From Anomaloglossus baeobatrachus (lineage: Eukaryota; Chordata; Amphibia; Anura; Aromobatidae), in the NCBI RefSeq assembly GCF_048569485.1, contig NC_134354.1:401908185-401972184 (forward strand): DNA of 64,000 nucleotides, in the 5' to 3' direction. The translations under genes were made by a program, and so were the position numbers. The notes below the pieces were generated by a model that was given only the letters and a program-made list of their open reading frames with translations, did no database searches and was not told the DNA's origin. Below, piece by piece: positions 23,945 to 34,186 of the stretch. Numbering within the stretch: the stretch's first letter is position 1; each line of letters starts with the position of its first letter.

Positions 23945-25325
23945 TCTGGACAAAATCCATATGAAGAGGTTAGAGTCCATGGTTGAGGGTGTTCCCTCTC
24001 TTGCTATGCCTGCGTCTTAGGAACCAGGAGACAAGGGTGCAGCAAAAAAATGCACCTAAAATATGATTCAGTCCATGCCCAATTGGGTATAAGGGCAATA
24101 ACAAACAGTTTCTCCCCTCTTTAAACAGTCTACCTCTTCAAACAAGCATTTTTTGACCAGCAACGACTTTCAATCAAGAGTCACTTTAACAAAGGCCCGT
24201 CTCACCTTTAACTCACAGTCCCCTTTGAGGACTTGATTGTTCCTGTCACATCTTTTGAAGTGCGGTAGGTTCTGATCATAAGGTGGAGAATCTCCTCTCT
24301 TTCCCCCTTGCTCTCCAAAATACTCAGGATCCGCTGACTGCAGTGAACCCCAAACAGGATCCATGAGATCCTTTCCTGATATGAGTCGCAGGAAAAATAG
24401 CCATAGAGAGTGACTCACCGCACATGTTCTTCTAGTTCGGCTCTGTCTTTTTCGCGGCTGGTCTGCAGACGTGTCTCCAGTCACTCTCATCAACTCCTCT
24501 TTCTGGCACACCCCTCTTACTGGTCATCTCTTAGACAACGGGCTGCACTTTATTTTGAATCAGGCCCTCATCCGGAATACACCTCCCATTTTGGACTGCA
24601 TCCTGGCTTCAGGACATCCCATGTTCTGGACATTTTCACACTCTCTCCACCGGACACTCCCTTGATGGACAGTCTTCTGTCACCTCAGACCATGAGTTGT
24701 CGCCATCTTGGGATCCATGCTGCTGTCAACCCGTCATCTTAGGTCATCGGTTTTACGCGTTATTGAATCTGCATCACTATTCTCCACTTTTAAGTCCGTA
24801 CATGGTGCCATATCAGGCAGCGCAACATCTGGCGTTCTCTCATCTGTGCCATGGATCCTATATTTCCCATTTTCATGTAAGAGACCTACATACTGAGGAC
24901 GATGTCAAATGTAACATAGCATGAGCCAGTAGCTGTGTGCAAGTGTTGTATATTCGGCACTATGACACCTAGGCCTGCATCTTCGCAGACTCCTGCTTCC
25001 CTCCCCCGGCGTAGACACCGGCATTCTCACCTGTCTGGGTGTCCAGCTGCAGGGGTTCCATCTCTGTCTCATGCTGCTGCCTCCCGGAGCGTCTGTACAC
25101 CATGCAGAGCTCCAGCTTCTGTCCTTAGGAAGCGCCCCCTGGCCACGCTTCTTTTCTTAAAGAGCCAGTACCCTGTTACCTGGAAGTGCTTCCTAGGTCA
25201 GCTGGCAGGCTGTATGTATTTAGGGCTCCCTAGCCCTATGTTTGGTGTGTGGGCACTGAGTTTAGTTATTGCTTGTTGTCAGGTCCTTTAGCACTGTGCT
25301 GCTGCTTCTGTTGCCAGTCATATTG
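23945..25325. other. Unclassified repeat-like DNA
   Basis: I see no host exon. The GC-rich end (about 25080-25325) resembles promoter or U3-type sequence of frog LTR elements by general look only. The short open frames have no recognisable domain. Confidence 0.3.
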
Positions 25326-25329
25326 CTCA

Positions 25330-28300
25330 TGTACCGCCCCGCGGCCTCGGCTGCAACCGCCGAGTCACTCGGGTCCGTGCTCGTACTGCGGGTGATGGCT
25401 CGAGCCTCTCACGGACCCGGGGTCACGTCGCTCTGCAATGTGTAGTGGCGTTGCACACAGGGGTTTGGGTGGTTGCTTGGTGGAATTAGCAAAGTTCGTG
25501 ACGCCACCCACGGGTTGTGGTGATTGTATGGTGGACACCACCGCTGCCGTTGACTAGGCCTCCCAGGGACGCTGTTATGCAGCTTGGTGTTAACCCCTCC
25601 GTGGGCAGGGGGCGATGGTCCCGGGGGCCCGCGGGAAGGTGAGGGCCGGGGTGCAGGGCGCAGGGTCGCGGTGTGACACAGCGCCTGACGGCATTGGTGT
25701 ACTCACTCTGACACAAGATAACGGAGTCTCTGGTAAACCAAACGGTAGAATGGACGGGGCCCACAGCTGACTGCGGTGTTCTCCCTGGACGGGTTGGTGG
25801 CGGCTGTCGTTCCCCTTGCACCGATGTTATGTTGTGAATGACTCCTGTGCCTGGACACTGGTAGTCCGCTCCCCGGCGTGTAAGTGTCATAGGAGCCCGT
25901 TTGCCCACTGGCGCTGGCCCTTTGGATCTCTTGCCTTTGGCGGTGGCACTTATCCGGGATGGTCGGGCTGTTGCCGTCAATCGGGACTTGGGTGGGAATG
26001 AGCCCCTGAGGTCCAGACCGCAATCAGCAAATTTGACTATCAGGGCGGCTTCTAGCCTAGTCGGGGGTCTGAGTACCCTGCCTGGTGCTTGGCTCCAATC
26101 GGCTCCCCGGTTCAGTACCGGCGGGCCACCGCCCGACCCCGGTCCTACGGTTCCACCGACTGTACACCAACTCCTGCAGACGGCCACCAGCTGCCGGCGG
26201 TGTGGGTACGACTGCTCCTCCGACCGGACTCTTTAATCTTGAGGGCCAACTGAAACATCAACAGGGTCCCAATGGGGACCGACAGCAAGGTAGCCGGGAA
26301 CCGCTACCGATTCAACTCTCTTCAGAATAAATGTGGGCATGCACATCCGCTCTCCTGCCCAGGAGCCAGGACCACTTGGGTGCCCACAGCGCCGACTACG
26401 ATGAGCCTCTCATACTGCTGTGGGCCCCACCGATCAGTGGCCTGCTCTGGATCAGCCTGTGTGGGGGACGGGCCCAGCTTGAGTCCCTCCGTGCTGGCTA
26501 CGACCGGCACCTTCAGTAATGAGGGACCCCGCTGTGACATGGCCTGCTCTGCCACTTGGCAGCTGCGTCCCCACCGTGCTTCAGCCAAGGCCGGGTGTCT
26601 GGACTTCTGGGCGAGGTTCGCCTCCGTTGCGGTCATGCTCGGGGCCGGATGGGATGTCATCGGCGGTGCTGGAGCGATGGTGACGGTAAGGCCTGAGGGC
26701 CCAGTAACTGGGTCCTCCCCCGTAGGTGGTACGGGCTCCGCTGCCACGGACTGGGGCAGCGTGTTGGTCGGGGCATTGGCTGCGGGCACGGGCGATGAGG
26801 GAGACGGTGTGCCGGACGGGATCAGGCCGGGTCCCTCAGCCGCAGCGGCCGATCCCTGGGGAACATAAGGGCGTGGGTCACTGCTTAACCACTCCTCCAA
26901 GATTATCTCCACTTCGCGTGCCCGGACAGCGGCAGCCAGGCCCTTCATCCCCGACATCCACTTCGCCAGCATGAAGTGGACTTGGGCCTGGATCTTCCGA
27001 CACATTCTGCCGCGCTGGTGTCCAGGAACTTGTTTCGGCAGAGTCCTGGCATCCCTGCACTCCGTGGCGCTAGTTACATGCCGCCATTCTTCACCCCCCT
27101 TGGTCTTTCTCCAGCACTTCTCTCTTTGGAAGCAGGGCTTCGCTTTCACACCTTCACTGCTCGGAGAAGACGACTCGAGCGGGAAACTTTCGCGCCAAAG
27201 ATGGTGGATCTTCAGATTTTTCAGCGGGACACCGCTGACGGGGACTACAAGGCGCACTTCCACAAGTAAGTGGACTGGCTCGAGCGCGACCGCCGAGCTC
27301 ATACTGCGGGTGGTGGCTCGAGCCTCCCACGGACCCGGGGTCACGTCGCTCTGCAATGTGTAGTGGCGTTGCACACAGGGGTTTGGGTGGTTGTTTGGTG
27401 GAATTAGCAAAGTTCGTGACGCCACCCACGGGTTGTGGTGATTGTATGGTGGACACCACCGCTGCCGTTGACTAGGCCTCCCGGGGACGGTGTTATGCAG
27501 CTTGGTGTTAACCCCTCCGTGGGCAGGGGACGATGGTGCCAGGGGGCCCGTGGGAAGGTTAGGGCCGGGGTGCAGGGCGCAGGGTCGCGGTGCAGCGCAG
27601 CGCGGCGCCTGATGGCACTGGTGTACTCACTCTGACACAAGATAACGGAGTCTCTGGTAAACCAAACGGTAGAATGGACGGGGCCCACAGCCGGCTGCGG
27701 TGTTCTCCCTGGATGGGTTGGTGGCAGCTGCCATTCCCCTTGCACCGATGTTATGTTGTGAATGACTCCTGTGCCTGGAAACTGGTAGTCCGCTCCCCGG
27801 CGTGTAAGTGTCGTAGGAGCCCGTTTGCCCACTGGCGCTGGCCCTTTGGATCTCTTGCCTTTGGCGGTGGCACTTATCCGGGATGGTCGGGCTGTTGCTG
27901 TCAATCGGGACTTGGGTGGTAATGAACCCCTGAGGTCCAGACCGCAATCAGCAAATTTGACTATCAGGGCGGCTTTAGCCTAGTCGGGGTCTGAGTACCC
28001 TGCCTGGTGCTTGGCTCCAATCGGCTCCCCGGTTCGGTACCGGCGGGCCACCGCCCGACCCTGGTCCTACGGTTCCACCGACCATACACCAACTCCTGCA
28101 GACGGCCACCACCATCTGCCGACCTTGCTGGAGGTGCCTGGGCTCCGACCCAGACACCTAAACAGTCCGTGGCAGGCCTGATCCGAGGTCTGCCCTCACC
28201 TTCCTTCCTCACTCCTCAACTCCACTCTACTTCTGTACACTGTCTGACTGAACTGACTCTGTTTTCCCGCCTCCAGGCCTGTGAACTCCTCGGTGGGTGG

Positions 28301-28450
28301 AGTCAACCGCCTGGATCAGCCCCACCTGGTGTGGACATCAGACCCTGGAGGGTCGCAACAAGGATTTCTGTGTGACTGTTGTCACCTATCCGGGGAAGGG
28401 GTGTGTGTGGTGTTGTGTCTGTGACTACCTGGCTAGTCCAGGGCGTCACA
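25330..28450 (-). mobile_element. Short LTR retroelement without pol, TSD CTCA
   Basis: Direct repeats at 25330-26200 and about 27270-28450 enclose roughly 1.1 kb. CTCA flanks the whole (25326-25329, 28451-28454). On the minus strand the element begins TGTGACGCCCTGG and continues into CCAGGTAGTCACA, closely like the solo LTR at 51157, so they share a family. The inside holds a Gag-like, Pro/Ala-rich coding region but no polymerase. It is a broken, non-autonomous copy of moderate age. Confidence 0.75.
26322..27090 (-). pseudogene. Gag-like coding region of the 25330-28450 element
   Basis: A long minus-strand frame covers the internal region. It has a basic, Lys/Arg/Trp-rich first part, then a helical stretch (MCRKIQAQVHFMLAKWMSGM), then a Pro/Ala/Thr-rich tail. 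No zinc knuckle, protease or cold-shock domain is evident. The Gag assignment rests on position and composition, not on a recognised domain. Confidence 0.4.
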
Positions 28451-28621
28451 CTCATACCTGTCTGCATTGCAGAGTTCCGCTGCTGTTCATACTGTTCTGC
28501 TGCAAGCCATCTGTCCATCCATGCATCCCAGACGGAACCACTACACCAGAAATATCAAAAAACTGACCCGCACATCCAACAAATGTGAACAGGTGCTAAC
28601 TGAAAAAACATAGTAACTATA

Positions 28622-30215
28622 CAGTGCCTACAAGTAGTATTCAACCCCCTGCAGATTTAGCAGGTTTACACATTCGGAATTAACTTGGCATTGTGACATT
28701 TGGACTGTAGATCAGCCTGGAAGTGTGAAATGCACTGCAGCAAAAAAGAATGTTATTTCTTTTTTTATTTTTGTTTTAAATTGTGAAAAGTTTATTCAGA
28801 GGGTCATTTATTATTCAACCCCTCAATCCGCCAGAGATCTGTTTGGTTCCCCTAAAGTATTGAGAAATATTTCAGGCACAAAGAACAATGAGCTTCACAT
28901 GTTTGGATTAATTATCTCTTTTTCCAGCCTTTTCTGACTAATTAAGACCCTCTCCAAACTTGTGAACAGCACTCATACTTGGTCAACATGGGAAAGACAA
29001 AGGAGCATTCCAAGGCCATCAGAGACAAGATCGTGGAGGGTCACAAGGCTGGCAAGGGGTACAAAACCCTTTCCAAGGAGTTGGGCCTACCTGTCTCCAC
29101 TGTTGGGAGCATCATCCGGAAGTGGAAGGCTATTGGAACTACTGTTAGCCTTCCACGGCCTGGACAGCCTTTGAAAGTTTCCACCCGTGCCGAGGCCAGG
29201 CTTGTCCAAAGAGTCAAGGCTAACCCAAGGACAACAAGGAAGGAGCTCCGGGAAGATCTCATGGCAGTGGGGACATTGGTTTCAGTCAATACCATAAGTA
29301 ACATACTCCACCGCAATGGTCTCCGTTCCAGACGAACCCGTAAGGTACCTTTACTTTCAAAGCGTCATGTCAAGGCTCGTCTACAGTTTGCTTATGATCA
29401 CTTGGAGGACTCTGAGACAGACTGGTTCAAGGTTCTCTGGTCTGATGAGACCAAGATTGAGATCTTTGGTGCCAACCACACACGTGACGTTTGGAGACTG
29501 GATGGCACTGCAAACGACCCCAAGAATACCATCCCTACAGTCAAGCATGGTGGTGGCAGCATCATGCTGTGGGGCTGTTTCTCAGCCAAGGGGCCTGGCC
29601 ATCTGGTCCGCATCCATGGGAAGATGGATAGCACGGCCTACCTGGAGATTTTGGCCAAGAACCTCCGCTCCTCCATCAAGGATCTTAAGATGGGTCGTCA
29701 TTTCATCTTCCAACAAGACAACGACCCAAAGCACACAGCCAAGAAAACCAAGGCCGGGTTCAAGAGGGAAAAAATCAAGGTGTTGCAGTGGCCTAGTCAG
29801 TCTCCTGACCTTAACCCAATTGAAAACTTGTGGAAGGAGCTCAAGATTAAAGTCCACATGAGACACCCAAAGAACCTAGATAACTTGGAGAAGATCTGCA
29901 TGGAGGAGTGGGCCAAGATAACTCCAGAGACCTGTACCGGCCTGATCAGGTCTTATAAAAGACGATTATTAGCTGTAATTGCAAACAAGGGTTATTCCAC
30001 AAAATATTGAACCTAGGGGTTGAATAATAATTGACCCACACTTTCATGATGAAAATTTATTAAAATTTAACTGAGCAACATAACTTGTTGGTTTGTAAGA
30101 TTTATGCATCTGTTAATAAATCCTGCTCTTGTTTGACGTTTGCAGGCTCTAACTTATTTGCATCTTATCAAACCTGCTAAATCTGCAGGGGTTTGAATAC
30201 TACTTGTAGGCACTG
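28622..30215 (+). mobile_element. Tc1/mariner transposon, apparently complete, TSD TA
   Basis: Terminal inverted repeats of about 45 bp are nearly perfect (CAGTGCCTACAAGTAGTATT at the left and its inverse at the right). TA lies on both sides (28620-28621, 30216-30217). The length of 1594 bp and the single uninterrupted transposase frame are those of an intact Tc1 element. Its good preservation suggests recent insertion. Confidence 0.93.
28979..30010 (+). CDS. Tc1-family DD34E transposase, full length
   Basis: 343 codons, the normal size for Tc1 transposases, which cut and paste the element at TA sites. An N-terminal helix-turn-helix DNA-binding half (about residues 1-110, with a PRPGQP linker near 59-64) precedes the catalytic half. 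The catalytic triad is intact: D156 in LWSDETK, D247 in FQQDNDPKH and E282 in NPIENLWKEL, with 34 residues between the last two. A glycine-rich patch (KHGGGSIMLWG, 189-199) is also typical. The second methionine (28988, MGKTKEH) fits the usual family start better than the first. No stop or frameshift is seen, so activity is plausible. Confidence 0.93.
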   Translation: MVNMGKTKEHSKAIRDKIVEGHKAGKGYKTLSKELGLPVSTVGSIIRKWKAIGTTVSLPRPGQPLKVSTRAEARLVQRVKANPRTTRKELREDLMAVGTLVSVNTISNILHRNGLRSRRTRKVPLLSKRHVKARLQFAYDHLEDSETDWFKVLWSDETKIEIFGANHTRDVWRLDGTANDPKNTIPTVKHGGGSIMLWGCFSAKGPGHLVRIHGKMDSTAYLEILAKNLRSSIKDLKMGRHFIFQQDNDPKHTAKKTKAGFKREKIKVLQWPSQSPDLNPIENLWKELKIKVHMRHPKNLDNLEKICMEEWAKITPETCTGLIRSYKRRLLAVIANKGYSTKY

Positions 30216-30217
30216 TA

Positions 30218-30478
30218 AATGCAAACAGTTGCACCCTGAAAAAGCCAAAATTGTACTAGGGAAAATATGGCACTGCATTACTGCAAAAGAGAGATATTTA
30301 GTTTATGTATTGGCCAATGCATGTAAGCCCGGAAACCAAACGGCAAAAACTGCTGTTTGGTTTTCGGGCTTACATGCATTGGCCAATACATAAACTAAAT
30401 ATCTCTCTTTTGCAGTAATGCAGTGCCATATTTTCCCTAGTACATTTTTGGCTTTTTCAGTGTGCAACTATTTGCATT
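30218..30478. mobile_element. Foldback MITE directly abutting the Tc1 element
   Basis: Two arms of about 125 bp are almost perfect inverses (AATGCAAACAGTTGCACCCT at the left end). They meet near 30350 with only a few bases between. TA (30216-30217 and 30479-30480) flanks it, and the left TA is the Tc1 target site. Transcribed RNA would fold into a long hairpin. Confidence 0.75.
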
Positions 30479-30699
30479 TATAGGAACCACTACACCAGCT
30501 GCTGCCACAATCCTATACCAGAGACTTGCGCTCCCATACCCCTGGGGCTAGCCAACGCAACACCAGTGTTCAAGAGTGACACTCGGACCAGTCCTGCAGC
30601 ACAACACCTCCACCATCATGAGCTCTGGTGAAACCCAGGTTCGGGTCCGTAGTCAAGCCCCTCTGGGTTTTCTGTGTGTTGCGGCCCAGTGGGTCCACT

Positions 30700-31048
30700 A
30701 TCGTTAGCGATGTCGGTGCGTGTGACACCTACGTGCGACTCCGAACGATCACAAATAGGTTGAAAATCGTTGATCATTGACACGTCGTTCATTTTCAAAA
30801 TATTGTTTGACGTTTGGATCGCAGCAGACATATTGGTATGTTTGAGACCCTGCCAACGACGAACAACATCAAAACGGCCGCCTTGGTCAAACAATATATC
30901 GCTGAACGATGTTGCGTCGTTTTTGAGATAGTTACGTGTGACCGCTAATAAACGACCTATGTGCGATCTCGGCAAATCGTAACTACGATCTGGGCGTGTC
31001 ACATCGCTACTAAGATCGTCAGATAAATCGTAGCGTGTAAAGCGGCCT
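30700..31048. mobile_element. Harbinger-type MITE, left end missing
   Basis: The right terminus GTAGCGTGTAAAGCGGCCT and following TTA match the TTTACACG MITE family. Internal text matches the family too, but no left terminus is found, so the copy is truncated near 30700. Confidence 0.6.
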
Positions 31049-33331
31049 TTACTGTCAAGGACAACAGACATGTTCATAAAAATAATCCACTCATTACTTG
31101 GCATAACACTTAAGTACAGACAATAGCAGGCAACACACTTTCTCTTCTGTATGACACAGCTGCTCAATCTTAGCATTTTTTTGGCGACGGTAAAATACTT
31201 GTGAACAGTTTACCAACAGTAAAAATTAGGTTGACCTCCATTTCTCTTGCACAGGGATTCACCGATCAATATGCTTTGCTGAGTATTTTGCACCACAACC
31301 AGTTAGTGATCCCTTACTACTGCCACTTTTAGAGCCACTTCCCTCTTCCTGTGTTCACAACTGAGCAGCACCATCACTTAACTGGGAACCCCACTACTGG
31401 GAAATACTGGACCCACTAGGTTCTTGGTTTCTTCCTCCTTAGGTAATGACCGTAGGTCCGAAGAGAATCCAGTGGGTCACAAACCGAGACAGAGGCAGAA
31501 ATAAACAAGGGTTCCTTTACTAGGTTGAGAATTAAGGGGGCTTTACACGGTAGCGATATCAGTAACGATAACGCTATCGTGCGTACCCGCCCCCATCGTT
31601 TGTGCGACACGGGCATACCGCTGCCCGTCGCGCACAAAATCACGCTCCCCCGTCACACGGCTTACCTGCCCTGCGACGTTGCTATGGCCGGCGATCTTCC
31701 TCTTTTCTAAGGGGCGGGTCGTGCGGCATCACAGCGACGTCACACGGCAGCCGTCCAATAGAAGCGGAGGGGCGGAGATGAGCGGGACGTAAACATCCCA
31801 CCCACCTCCTTCCTTCCGCATTGCCGGTGGAGGCAGGTAAGGAGATGTTCTCGCTCCTGCGGTGTCACATATAGCGATGTGTGCTGCCGCAGGAACGAGG
31901 AACAACATCGCTAATGAGAGGTAACCGATTTTTGGTTTTAGGACGACCTCTCCACGGCAAATGATTTTTCCCACTTTTGCGATCATTTTAGGTCGCACAA
32001 AAGTGTCACAAGCTGCGATAATGTTAATGACGCCGGATGTGCGTCACTAACGACATGACCCCGACGATAAAACATTAACGATATCGTAGCGTGTAAAGCC
32101 CCCTTTAGAGTACGATCCAGAATAAATTATGATTGACTTAATAACCCCTCAAAGCACCACAAAAGGGGAATTAACACACTCAAGCTTTTAGCCGGAATCA
32201 ATGAGCCGATCTCAGAGTTCTCGGGTTATGTATATTACCACAGGAACCGGGAATAAATTTACCTACTCACCAGGTTGAACAAAGAAAAACAATTAACTAT
32301 AAAGGCAAGAGGTGTAAATCCAATGTGGGCACTCTGAGGGATCCTCTGAAATGGCGCACTGAATATAACTTATCACCACTAATAACAAAGCCTTAAATTT
32401 TACCAACGTCTGTTTTACACTGAACAAAGAGATACCCAGGTATCTTAAAGCTATGATACCATTAACCTCCACGGAAGTGTCACACAGGCCTGTTGTCCAA
32501 GTCCGCTGTATATAATTCCAAAGAAGGAAGAAAAAGGAAACACAAAAATCTTCTTCTTGCTCTAAAGATGTCTTCACCCTGGTCCTGCCACGCAGGGACC
32601 TTGGACTTAGTCGATATTAGCCAATTATTCCACACAGAACACGGTCTCAGGCAAACAGCTCTACAGTAATCCTCAGACAGAACACAGGCTTTCTCAGTCC
32701 AGACCAGAGAACAGCCTTCCCCTCAGGAAATTGGAGCTCCTTTCTCTCACACAACGCGATCCAATTCCTTCAGTACAGCTCCTGGTTCTTTTGTGGGGAA
32801 AAGAAAAAGGAAAAAAAAATAAGTCTCCAACAGTCTCTCTGATCTCTTTCTCGTTACAGGCTCTTTTAGCCCGCAGTTACACAACTGTCTCCCTCAGCCA
32901 GCCCGGGCTCAGCTCTCTCCCTCTGCGGTAACTCCTGCAGCTACAGGGTCTCTGACCCAAAACCCTGCTGATCAGTGCAGGTACGCAGAACTCACAGGGT
33001 CCTACTCCACTGCTGACACAATCAAATTTCAGACTCTCACACTCCAACTTACCAGCCGAAATGGATCTCTGTCTAACATTTCCTTTCCTAGATCTTGCTG
33101 TACTTCCAGCTAAACCTGACACTTCTCCTCCACCAGGAACTCTCTTCCTATCCAGAACTTCGCAACACACTACCTGCTAACAAAAACACAGTCATCTTTT
33201 TCTACAGGCTTCTACAGGATAGCTCCTCCCCATGGGCTAGTCTAAAAGCTAACTGTCTCTTACCCTTACTGTTTGTTGCTGAGCAGAACTCATCTTCCTC
33301 ACAGCACAATGCATAACATAACTGTCTCTCT
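31049..33331. repeat. Older dispersed repeat, copy 2
   Basis: Collinear with the interrupted copy 1 at 17.9-22.35 kb. It is broken here by the MITE at 31535-32104. Its last 63 bases (33269-33331) are duplicated beyond the PLE, marking the PLE target. I did not recognise a coding region or the family. Confidence 0.55.
31535..32104. mobile_element. Harbinger-type MITE, TSD TTA
   Basis: Inverted ends AGGGGGCTTTACACGGTAGC and GTAGCGTGTAAAGCCCCCT, with TTA at 31532-31534 and 32105-32107. Well preserved and non-coding. Confidence 0.85.
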
Positions 33332-33336
33332 GACGT

Positions 33337-34145
33337 GGCCGTCATCTCGCGCGATTTCGTTCGGCGCCGGATGGGATTGCCGCGAGCGGGACTTCCGGGT
33401 CCGCGGCAATTATGGTGGCATATTTAAGAGCCAGCCATAGGGGAGAGTGCGCACCTCATGCCTCCTCCCTGACGAAGATTTAATATACCTAAACATCGAA
33501 ACGTACGTAGGTCTTCTGAGGCTGCAGTGACTGGCGGACCCTTCCCCCGTACTCAGTGAAATTGGTAATGGGCTCTCATGGCACCTTGCTTCATGTATGC
33601 AGGTTTTGACTGTGGTTTTAAACCACATTACAGCCACTTTTATGTTATGCTTTGGTAGTACTATGTCGGCAGCATAATGTGTGAACGCTCCCAATGATAA
33701 ATTCGTTTAGTGGCTTTGTATAAATATTTGCCACACTCTTTATAGATATATTCTGTGGCACTGCGCCAATTGTGGAATGTTCCACTAACTCTGCCTGCTA
33801 ATGTATGGTCACTTTCCTCTTTTGTGGTTTGTTGAACCTATACCTAGGTGTCTTTCCTGCATCACTAAGCACGTGCTGTGTATATACTGTTCACATTGAC
33901 AGCTTAATTTATGTACTATGCCCCTATGTAGGGGATGACCGTCATATATGTTTTTACATGTTTTTAATGACTGTATGGATTCCCCCACCTGTGTTTAATA
34001 AAAAGTTGTTATCTTTGCACTATAAAAACTCTTGTTCTCCTTTCTCAATAAGTTTATGAGTTTGTGCTATTTGGGCTGGATTCCAGAAAATTCTGGATCC
34101 ACCCCTATATTCTTGTGATGGTTTTTTGGAGTATTCCTCCCTTAA
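33337..34145 (+). repeat. PLE left terminal repeat (pLTR)
   Basis: 809 bp, ungapped to 37755-38563 at a constant offset of 4418. It contains a TATTTAAG TATA-like box near 33420, a hammerhead motif and an AATAAA near 33999. Confidence 0.92.
33460..33522 (+). ncRNA. Hammerhead ribozyme motif in the left pLTR
   Basis: Core CUGACGA (33469-33475) and GAAA (33498-33501) are intact. Stem III is the self-complementary ACGUACGU ahead of a cleavable A at 33509. Stem I has two C-G pairs next to the core and an outer GCCUC/GAGGC helix. Stem II is weak (GAU/AUC with an extra A). Core and placement match PLE hammerheads known from other animals; activity is inferred. Confidence 0.5.
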
Positions 34146-34186
34146 TCATATCTTTTCTGTTTATTACAGACTTATCTCCAGCCGCC

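Noticed and set aside
25486-26187. 233-codon minus-strand ORF.
   Set aside because: It is LTR sequence with a near copy in the partner LTR; it is a chance frame in GC-rich DNA.
34064-34186. Upstream extension of the PLE RT frame by 41 codons.
   Set aside because: It lies inside the terminal repeat and before a likely splice site. The ATG at 34187 has a far better context.
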